From contig CAYRRA010000221.1 in assembly GCA_964426355.1 (NCBI GenBank), positions 1 to 6,375 of the forward strand: DNA of 6,375 nucleotides, in the 5' to 3' direction. The notes under the pieces are model-generated. The model was given only the letters and a program-made list of their open reading frames with translations, did not search any database and had not been told where the DNA came from. Numbering within the stretch: position 1 is the first letter of the stretch; every line of letters starts with the position of its first letter. Position numbers and translations under genes: made by a program. This DNA is from JAJFTV01 sp964426355. GTDB taxonomy: Bacteria > Chloroflexota > Anaerolineae > Anaerolineales > Anaerolineaceae. This document shows, in pieces, positions 1 through 4,971 of the stretch.

Positions 1-1
1 T

Positions 2-75
2 GGGCGGGTAGCTCAGTTGGTCAGAGCGCATCTCTTACACAGATGAGGTCGTAGGTTCGAGCCCTATTCCGCCCA
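2..75 (+). tRNA. tRNA-Val, anticodon UAC
   Basis: A full cloverleaf folds by hand. The 7-bp acceptor stem pairs 2-8 with 68-74 (one G-U at the base). The D stem is 11-14 with 24-27, and the anticodon stem is 29-33 with 41-45 around loop 34-40. The T stem is 51-55 with 63-67 and has the normal TTCGA-type loop. The anticodon is 36-38, TAC, which reads GUA and other valine codons. The discriminator base is A75. The next bases are CTA, so the CCA end is not encoded. The tRNA sits 83 bases upstream of an integrase, in the usual arrangement where a tyrosine recombinase uses the tRNA 3' half as attachment site. Whether it is the host gene (3' end restored by the element) or a phage-carried copy cannot be told, because only one base lies upstream of it here. 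Confidence 0.96.
50..75 (+). other. Probable attachment-site core (attL) in the tRNA-Val 3' half
   Basis: Tyrosine integrases next to a tRNA commonly recombine within its T-arm and acceptor 3' strand, leaving a direct repeat of that segment at the far end of the element. The integrase begins just after this tRNA and no other gene intervenes, so the T-arm and acceptor 3' strand are the best candidate core. The second copy is outside the window, so the limits are only a guess and the call rests on context. Confidence 0.4.
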
Positions 76-107
76 CTACAGGCACGAATACATAGACATC
101 ATTTTGG

Positions 108-113
108 GATAAT
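108..113 (+). promoter_or_regulatory. Possible -10 element for the integrase
   Basis: GATAAT matches the sigma-70/sigma-A -10 consensus at five of six positions and lies about 45 bases before the integrase start. I see no convincing -35 at the right spacing: TAGACA at 93-98 is only 9 bases away, and 85-90 is a poor match. A start about 6-8 bases downstream would fall near 119-121, inside the left arm of the following hairpin. The call is weak. Confidence 0.3.
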
Positions 114-151
114 AACCCTCTGGTAGAAGAATTATTTCTACTGGAGGGTTA
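113..151 (+). promoter_or_regulatory. Leader hairpin that buries the integrase ribosome binding site
   Basis: Positions 113-128 pair with 136-151 around a 7-base loop (129-135). As + strand RNA the helix is unbroken over 16 pairs because the only two non-Watson-Crick positions (121/143 and 122/142) are tandem G-U wobbles. On the - strand they would be A-C mismatches, so the structure is suited to rightward RNA. The 3' arm contains the GGAGGG at 143-148, which is the only Shine-Dalgarno-like sequence for the integrase, and the opposing arm carries CCCTC. No U tract follows, so this looks more like a translational control element than a terminator. It could instead be a remnant of a tRNA terminator. 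Confidence 0.7.
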
Positions 152-158
152 ATCTGTT

Positions 159-1103
159 ATGAAACTATCGGACGCTTTACAGGGGTTTTATCTGGCAAGG
201 GCTGCGGAAGGCATAAGTCCACACACAATATCAATTTACAAATGGGCACTGGTTCCGCTATGCAATGAGTTGGGTGATCCAGAAGTGGAAAGTATAGGAA
301 CGCAACACTTACGGTCTTACCTTGCGAAGTTACTTGGAAATGGAAAATTATCTGTTCTTTCTGTTCAGATGGTGCATCGCTGTATTCGTGCGTTTTTTAC
401 CTGGGCAGAAATAGATCTTCAAATCGTGCGACCAGACAAGACGATCAAAAAACCTGCTGGCAAGGGAAGGGAGATACAGCCGTTTTCGCTCACTGAGGTT
501 GAGAAGATGCTAAAGGGCTGTGAATATACACGCGTTGCAGATACAAATGGAAACCGGCGAATTTTCCAGATGAAGCGAGCTACCGCAAAGCGAGACCGGG
601 TAATTTTGCTTTTGCTGCTGGATACGGGTATGCGTGCTGGGGAGATGTGCAGGTTGAACATTGAGGATGTAAACCTGGAGACCGGAGAAGTGATTATCAA
701 GCCGTTCAGAAGTTCGCACAAATCACGTCCGAGAATGGTTTATTTTGGAAAGGTTGCCAGGCGTGCGCTCTGGGTGTATCTGAAAGAAAGAAAAGATGCT
801 GAACACGATGAACCCTTGTTCTTGAGCGGGGAAGAGATGGAGTGTATTCGCTTTACTCCTAACCATTTGGGAAAGTTGATCCGTGCGTTGGGTGAACGTG
901 TGGGCGTTCAGAATGCACACCCACACCGAATGCGCCACACGATGGCAGTTCAATATTTGAGAAACAGAGGTGATCCGTTTACGCTGAAATCTATTCTTGG
1001 GTTATCAAGTTGGGCGATTGTTCAGGTTTATATTCAGATGGCTAATTCGGATATTCAGGATATCCACAGGCGATCAAGCCCGGCAGATAGTTGGAGGTTA
1101 TAA
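159..1103 (+). CDS. int: Tyrosine recombinase, phage integrase
   Basis: A 314-residue site-specific recombinase that would integrate the element into, and help excise it from, the adjacent tRNA gene. Residues 2-86 look like the helical core-binding (SAM-like) domain, and about 108-300 form the catalytic domain. Visible catalytic residues are R159 in TGMRAGE, a likely beta-hairpin K188, H256 and R259 in HPHRMRH, and the nucleophile Y291 in VQVYIQM. The position that is usually His or Trp (LGHSS in most relatives) is Leu282 in LGLSS, which is odd. A basic stretch at about 124-146 lengthens the region before the first Arg motif. The start is ATG with GGAGGG about 10 bases upstream, a rather long spacing, and that site lies inside a hairpin. 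The gene reads away from the tRNA and in the same direction as the late genes, with no repressor or excisionase next to it. Family assignment is very secure. Activity is less certain because of Leu282. Confidence 0.95.
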   Translation: MKLSDALQGFYLARAAEGISPHTISIYKWALVPLCNELGDPEVESIGTQHLRSYLAKLLGNGKLSVLSVQMVHRCIRAFFTWAEIDLQIVRPDKTIKKPAGKGREIQPFSLTEVEKMLKGCEYTRVADTNGNRRIFQMKRATAKRDRVILLLLLDTGMRAGEMCRLNIEDVNLETGEVIIKPFRSSHKSRPRMVYFGKVARRALWVYLKERKDAEHDEPLFLSGEEMECIRFTPNHLGKLIRALGERVGVQNAHPHRMRHTMAVQYLRNRGDPFTLKSILGLSSWAIVQVYIQMANSDIQDIHRRSSPADSWRL

Positions 1104-1109
1104 GGGAAG

Positions 1110-1137
1110 TTGTAAAAAAAGGTTATTTTGCTATAAT
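1110..1137 (+). promoter_or_regulatory. Extended -10 promoter for the lysis/packaging operon
   Basis: TATAAT at 1132-1137 is a perfect -10 and is preceded by TG at 1129-1130, giving an extended -10. TTGTAA at 1110-1115 is a partial -35 (TTG and the last A match) at 16-bp spacing. Transcription would start near 1144, six bases or so after the -10. The promoter begins just 6 bases after the integrase stop codon and is the only good promoter in front of the five downstream genes. It looks like a housekeeping-sigma promoter of the host; no phage-specific sigma is needed. Confidence 0.75.
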
Positions 1138-1182
1138 GGGGGTAATTGAATAGCTCGCCCTTTGCGGGGCAACAACCGGATG

Positions 1183-1222
1183 AGAGCCCGGCTGACCTGT
1201 TATGCAGGTTGGCCGGGCTTTT
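1183..1222 (+). terminator. Strong terminator-like hairpin in the operon leader
   Basis: Positions 1185-1199 pair with 1205-1219 around the 5-base loop 1200-1204. The stem has eight GC-rich pairs, then two tandem G-U wobbles (1193/1211, 1194/1210), then five more pairs. It is followed by only four T residues (1219-1222) and then CTGG, so the U tract is short. A smaller stem-loop (1157-1160 with 1167-1170) lies upstream in the same leader. The hairpin ends the integrase transcript or lies in the path of RNA from the promoter at 1110-1137, about 40-80 bases after its start. Because it precedes the AAGGAGG of the next gene by about 13 bases, it could act as an attenuator. The wobble pairs again favour the + strand RNA. 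Confidence 0.72.
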
Positions 1223-1247
1223 CTGGTTTATCCATAAGGAGGATTGT

Positions 1248-1697
1248 GTGAAAAAGCTGTTTTTGATTTTGTTTGTGCTGGTGATGGTTTTTACCATCAG
1301 CGCATTTGCGCCGTTCCAGCAGGATGATCCAGTGGGTATTGATGAAACCCTGGTGATCGTTTTGTCATCTGTTCTGATACCGGCGCTGATACAGGTGATG
1401 AAGTTTGCAGCCGCCTGGTTTGGCGTGGTCTGGAATGAAAAGACGGTAATGATTATTTGCTTTGTGCTTGCTTTGCTGGTTGCTGTGATCTGGCTAAAAC
1501 CAACTTTGCCAGAGCTCCCATCATTCACAGGTGAACCAGATGTGATTATGAGCGGAGTATTGGCATTTGCTGGAGTTGTTTTGACTGTGATCTCGTCCAT
1601 TTTCGGTTTGGCGACCCTGATATACCGATTTGTTTTGAAGGCTGTATTTGATGCGCTGAAGATTGGGAACGAGAAGATCAAGACATTGGCGGGGTAA
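1248..1697 (+). CDS. Small hydrophobic membrane protein, probable holin
   Basis: A 149-residue membrane protein that I do not recognise by family. The start is GTG at 1248 with an ideal AAGGAGG at 1236-1242, 5 bases away. The longer open frame upstream would read through the terminator hairpin and is not used. Residues 2-20 are a Lys-Lys-led hydrophobic segment ending in SAFA, which looks like a signal peptide or first membrane helix. Further hydrophobic stretches are at about 34-58, 66-83 and 99-129, and the C-terminal tail is Lys-rich. It is the first gene after the operon promoter, abuts the next membrane protein with a TAA-ATG junction, and is two genes before the endolysin. This context suggests a holin that opens the inner membrane at lysis. 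It could instead be an unrelated phage membrane protein or an anti-holin. The function is inferred from position and topology only. Confidence 0.65.
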   Translation: MKKLFLILFVLVMVFTISAFAPFQQDDPVGIDETLVIVLSSVLIPALIQVMKFAAAWFGVVWNEKTVMIICFVLALLVAVIWLKPTLPELPSFTGEPDVIMSGVLAFAGVVLTVISSIFGLATLIYRFVLKAVFDALKIGNEKIKTLAG

Positions 1698-2015
1698 ATG
1701 CCTATGTCTGGGGAAACCGTTGCAACTCTCGTAAATCTTGGGACGGGCGGCGCTGTTGTGGCTGTGGTGTTGATCTTTCTCAAGTTTATCAAGGAGCGTG
1801 ACCACGACTGGCGACATTTTTTTACAACGATACGCCAGGCAGACACGGAAGCCAACACGAAGCTGGCAAATGTGATAGAGAAGCTGGTGGACAAAGTTGA
1901 GCGCCTTGACGTGAAGTTTGACCAACACGCTGCGATTGAGATGGAGGTGTTGAGAGACATTGAAGCCGGTCGCAAAACGACAAGCAGGAGAAAAAATAAT
2001 GCACAACCTGGGTAA
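1698..2015 (+). CDS. Single-helix coiled-coil membrane protein, holin-like
   Basis: A 105-residue protein with one membrane helix at about residues 12-30, followed by a charged cytoplasm-type region with a clear coiled coil. Hydrophobic residues L56, I60, L63, V67, L70 and F74 keep a regular 4-3-4-3-4 spacing. The tail from 91 is basic. One N-terminal membrane helix plus a charged coiled coil recalls the BhlA/UviB type of small holin-like proteins, though I see no diagnostic motif. The start codon directly follows the previous stop, so coupled translation is likely. ATG at 1704 (Met3) is an alternative with GGGG about 9 bases upstream. Its last 17 bases overlap the endolysin start. It probably works with the upstream membrane protein in lysis, as holin, accessory holin or anti-holin, but the role is inferred. 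Confidence 0.65.
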   Translation: MPMSGETVATLVNLGTGGAVVAVVLIFLKFIKERDHDWRHFFTTIRQADTEANTKLANVIEKLVDKVERLDVKFDQHAAIEMEVLRDIEAGRKTTSRRKNNAQPG

Positions 2016-3066
2016 AGGTTATTTCATCTGGAACATCGCTGAAACGGAAGGAGGTGATCCTAACTCTATTGCGCGTGCTGCCCGTGAAGCAGGATTGGGG
2101 CATGTGCTTATCAAGATTACGGATGGCACGTATGCAGTCAACAACGTTCCATCTCTTCCGCTGGTGATTGATGCGCTGAGAGCTGAGGGCGTGGAGGTGT
2201 TGGGTTGGGGGTATGTGTACGGTGATTACCCAGAGAAAGAAGCCAACATTGCCATAAGCCGAATGATCGAATTGGGTTTGACCTGGTTTGTGATTGACGC
2301 AGAGAGCCAGTATAAAAATAAGACCAGCCAGGCGGTGACGTACACTAACCGGCTAAGGGCTGCACTTCCGAATGTGACGCTGGCGCTGAGTTCTTACAGG
2401 TGGCCGTCTCTTCATCGTGAATTTCCCTGGAAGGAGTTTCTTTCAAGGGTGAATGTGAACATGCCGCAGGTGTATTGGGTGAACGCAAAAGATGCTGGTG
2501 CTCAGTTGCGCCGGTCTGTGAAAGAGTTCAAGGAGTTTCCTGAACGTCCGATTATCCCAACAGGTGCGGCTTACGTTGACAACTTCAATGTTGACCCTAC
2601 GACAAAGGCATACTGGAGACCAACCGTTGACCAGGTGCGGGAGTTTATGGCTACGGCTACCGAGTTGGGTTTGGGCGGGTTCAACTTCTGGGTGTGGGAG
2701 CATGCGAAGAAGTTTTTACCTGAGACGTGGGAAGCGATTGCTGAATTTGGTTTGCCGGCTGTGGATCCAGAAGAACCTGAGCCTGTTCCGAATGAGCCTG
2801 ATCCAGAACCAGAACCAGAAACCTATCCGGTGCGAATAGCAAAGCCGACCAGCGAAGTGAATAGCTGGCTGAATATCCGTTCAAAGCCGAGTACAAACTA
2901 TTCGATTGTTGGGAAGGTGTTGCCTTCTGAGGATGTGTTTGTGCTGGAGGAAGAAATAGCCGCTGACGGTTCTACATGGGTTCGGGTTGGACACCACCAG
3001 TGGGCGGCTATGCGGTGGAAGAACCCGGCTACTGGTTTGTTCGTTCAGTTTCTTGAGTATTCGTAA
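1999..3066 (+). CDS. TIM-barrel endolysin (GH25-like) with SH3 domain
   Basis: A 355-residue protein likely to cut the host cell wall at lysis. Residues 5-250 look like a glycosidase TIM barrel. The strand ending FVID-A-E puts D100 and E102 in a DxE arrangement like the catalytic pair of GH25 muramidases. Conserved-looking strand motifs include YFIWNI (8-13), LGWGYVYGD (68-76), NMPQVYWV (154-161), IIPTGAAY (185-192) and FNFWVWEH (228-235). A Pro/Glu/Asp linker covers about 256-276, then an SH3b-type domain (about 279-345, with LNIRSKPS) for wall binding. There is no signal peptide, so it needs the holins for export. The ATG at 1999 is chosen because AGGAG lies 8 bases upstream; an in-frame TTG at 1960 has no such site. 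It overlaps the preceding gene by 17 bases. The substrate bond is not known from the sequence, and the barrel diverges from textbook GH25. Confidence 0.85.
   Translation: MHNLGKGYFIWNIAETEGGDPNSIARAAREAGLGHVLIKITDGTYAVNNVPSLPLVIDALRAEGVEVLGWGYVYGDYPEKEANIAISRMIELGLTWFVIDAESQYKNKTSQAVTYTNRLRAALPNVTLALSSYRWPSLHREFPWKEFLSRVNVNMPQVYWVNAKDAGAQLRRSVKEFKEFPERPIIPTGAAYVDNFNVDPTTKAYWRPTVDQVREFMATATELGLGGFNFWVWEHAKKFLPETWEAIAEFGLPAVDPEEPEPVPNEPDPEPEPETYPVRIAKPTSEVNSWLNIRSKPSTNYSIVGKVLPSEDVFVLEEEIAADGSTWVRVGHHQWAAMRWKNPATGLFVQFLEYS
2803..2820 (+). repeat. Three tandem CCAGAA units in the endolysin linker
   Basis: Three exact 6-base copies encode the Glu-Pro-rich linker between barrel and SH3 domain (around residues 269-274). 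Such short in-frame repeats can expand or shrink by slippage and change linker length without breaking the frame. Confidence 0.8.
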
Positions 3067-3074
3067 GAGTAGTA

Positions 3075-4970
3075 ATGACCGATGTTAAGATGCCCTGGGA
3101 TCAACAGGACGGTGAGTCAAACCGCTGGTTTCAGCGGTTTTGCTCATATAAACTCATGGGTGCTGGTAGGAGTTTACTTTCTGTTTGTAACCATGACAGG
3201 GAAGCTAAAGGCAGAAAAAGGTCGAACCGGACGGCTGGTTCTTGGGTTCGCGCTCACCAAGAATGGAGATGGAAAGAACGCGCAGAGGCATGGGATAAGT
3301 ACCTTACTGAGAAAACTACTATTGAGGCAGAAGCACGTTGGCGCGATAGGATCATGGGGCAGGTTGAGGTGTTGGGGCGAATTTCTGAACACGGGCGTAA
3401 TGAGATGCGCTCGTTTTTCAAAGAGGCTCAACGATGGACAGAAGAACCTTTACCTACTGAAGAAATTATTGACGAAGAGAAATTTACAAAAATCGTATCC
3501 GAAAAAGAAGTTATTTCAACAAGATACCTTGTTCGTAAAGCTGTTATCAACACTGATGCGCTTCTTGACCCAGAATTATCGTTCAGGGTCAAGAAGTTCT
3601 CAGATACAAAAAACGGACTTGCTATCGAATTGCACGATGCAACAAGCGCACTATCCAACATGGGAAAGCATCACCATGTTTTTGGGGATGAAAACGACAT
3701 GAAGGATAGTGGTAGTGAAAGCAAATCCTTCTCCCTTCCGATCAGCGTTATCGCTCCGTCATTTATCGATGTCTATGATGATATCGTTGAGCAGCGACAC
3801 ACAGAATATGTTTTATACGGGGGCAGGGGTTCGACAAAGTCCAGCTTCATCAGTTTGATGTTCGTCTATCTGATAAAGAATTTCCCAGATATGCACATGC
3901 TGGCTTTGCGCCAGGTGAAGGACACGCTGAGGGATAGCGTGTATTCTCAAATTCAATGGGCGCTCACTGAGTTGGGGTTTGAGGATGATTTCAAGTGTAC
4001 GACCAGTCCGCTTGAGATCACCTATTTACCGACCGGACAGAAAATCTATTTCAGGGGAGCAGACGAACCGGGCAAGATCAAATCGATCAAGCCGGCGTTT
4101 GGTTACATTGGCGGTTTGTGGTTTGAGGAGCTTGACCAGTTTCACGGAGAAGAGGCGATTCGCAAGATCGAACAGAGCGCTATCAGGGGCGGCGATCTGG
4201 CGTATATCTTCAAGAGCTTCAACCCGCCAAGAACGGCGGCGAATTGGGCGAATAAGTACATCAAGATACCGAAGGAAAACCAGTACCAGCATAAGAGCAC
4301 ATACCTGCAATTGGGTTCCCGTATTCGCTGGTTGGGCAAGGTGTTCGTGGAAGAAGCTGAACACCTTAAGCTGATCAACCCCAAAGCATACGAGCATGAG
4401 TACCTGGGCGAAGTGAACGGCACGGGCGGTATGGTGTTCGACAATGTCCAGCTTCGCAAGATCACAGACGAAGAAATCGAGCAGTTTGACCGTATCTTGA
4501 TGGGTAATGATTGGGGATACTTCCCGGATCCGTACGCCTGGGTGAAGTGCCATTATGACGCTGCCAGGTTGACGCTATACATCTTCGATGAGTTGCACGC
4601 TTTGAAAGCATCGAACAGGGACACGGCTAAGGCGCTAAAAGAAGAAAAGAAGGTGCAGCCTGACGACATGATTATCGCTGATAGCGCAGAACCAAAGAGC
4701 GTTGCGGATTACAGGGAGTATGGCTTGAATTGTTACGGAGCTGAAAAAGGCGCTGACAGCGTGAAGTACTCCATGAAATGGCTGCAATCTCTGGCGGCGA
4801 TTGTGATTGACAATGAGCGTGCTCCGAATGCGGCGAATGAGTTTATCAATTATGAGTTGGAGCAGGATAAAGACGGTAATTTCATCAGTGAGTACCCGGA
4901 CAGGGATAACCACTTTATCGATGCGGTGAGATACGCCACAAATAAAATTTGGCGGCGAAGAGGGCAATGA
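3075..4970 (+). CDS. Terminase, fused small-subunit-like and large subunits
   Basis: A 631-residue packaging motor, about 200 residues longer than a usual PBSX/SPP1-type large terminase. The large-subunit part spans about 220-631. Walker A is GGRGSTKS at 249-256. Walker B is LWFEELD at 348-354 with E351/E352 as catalytic carboxylates, and SFNPP at 381-385 is the coupling motif. The nuclease carboxylates are D479 in GNDWG, D536 in IIADSAEP and D616 in HFIDAVRY. Residues 1-205 resemble a small terminase: a Trp/Arg-rich helical DNA-binding-like start (W8, W18, W57, W64, W66), an acidic coiled middle, and an end (IELHDATSALSNMGKHHHVFGD, split as 184-193 and 194-205) like the Terminase_2 C-terminus. 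The start ATG has only a weak AAGAG-like site and follows the endolysin stop by 8 bases. Bases 3421-3720 count about 40% GC by hand against about 54% for 4081-4200, so the joint may be mosaic. The terminase function is secure and the fusion reading is likely. Confidence 0.95.
   Translation: MTDVKMPWDQQDGESNRWFQRFCSYKLMGAGRSLLSVCNHDREAKGRKRSNRTAGSWVRAHQEWRWKERAEAWDKYLTEKTTIEAEARWRDRIMGQVEVLGRISEHGRNEMRSFFKEAQRWTEEPLPTEEIIDEEKFTKIVSEKEVISTRYLVRKAVINTDALLDPELSFRVKKFSDTKNGLAIELHDATSALSNMGKHHHVFGDENDMKDSGSESKSFSLPISVIAPSFIDVYDDIVEQRHTEYVLYGGRGSTKSSFISLMFVYLIKNFPDMHMLALRQVKDTLRDSVYSQIQWALTELGFEDDFKCTTSPLEITYLPTGQKIYFRGADEPGKIKSIKPAFGYIGGLWFEELDQFHGEEAIRKIEQSAIRGGDLAYIFKSFNPPRTAANWANKYIKIPKENQYQHKSTYLQLGSRIRWLGKVFVEEAEHLKLINPKAYEHEYLGEVNGTGGMVFDNVQLRKITDEEIEQFDRILMGNDWGYFPDPYAWVKCHYDAARLTLYIFDELHALKASNRDTAKALKEEKKVQPDDMIIADSAEPKSVADYREYGLNCYGAEKGADSVKYSMKWLQSLAAIVIDNERAPNAANEFINYELEQDKDGNFISEYPDRDNHFIDAVRYATNKIWRRRGQ
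3684..3701 (+). promoter_or_regulatory. Possible internal start for a stand-alone large terminase
   Basis: GGGG at 3684-3687 precedes an in-frame ATG at 3699-3701 (Met209), just at the joint between the small-terminase-like and large-terminase parts. Initiation here would give a 423-residue protein, close to a normal large subunit, in addition to the fusion. The spacing of 11 bases is long and the Shine-Dalgarno match is poor. It may also be a relic of a former separate start codon. Confidence 0.3.
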
Positions 4971-4971
4971 T

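Noticed and set aside
113..151. Leader hairpin as a rho-independent terminator of the tRNA transcript
   Set aside because: No U tract follows the 3' arm, and the arm contains the integrase ribosome binding site, so translational control fits better. A partial terminator role is not excluded.
1146..1247. 34-codon upstream extension of the first membrane protein
   Set aside because: It would read through the terminator hairpin and begins at a TTG without a ribosome binding site. GTG 1248 has an ideal AAGGAGG.
1055..1975. 306-codon open frame on the - strand
   Set aside because: It runs antisense to the end of int, the promoter and hairpin region and both membrane protein genes. Its translation is Ser/Thr/Asn-rich with no domain. 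It is a shadow of the codon pattern on the + strand.
1960..1998. 13-codon upstream extension of the endolysin from a TTG
   Set aside because: There is no Shine-Dalgarno before it, the added residues are charged and not part of the barrel, and ATG 1999 has AGGAG at good spacing.
3082..3702. 206-codon open frame on the + strand in another frame of the terminase 5' part
   Set aside because: The overlapping main frame gives recognisable small-terminase-like sequence continuous with the large terminase, while this frame gives a low-complexity basic product. I considered a frameshifted separate small terminase, but no match appears in this frame.
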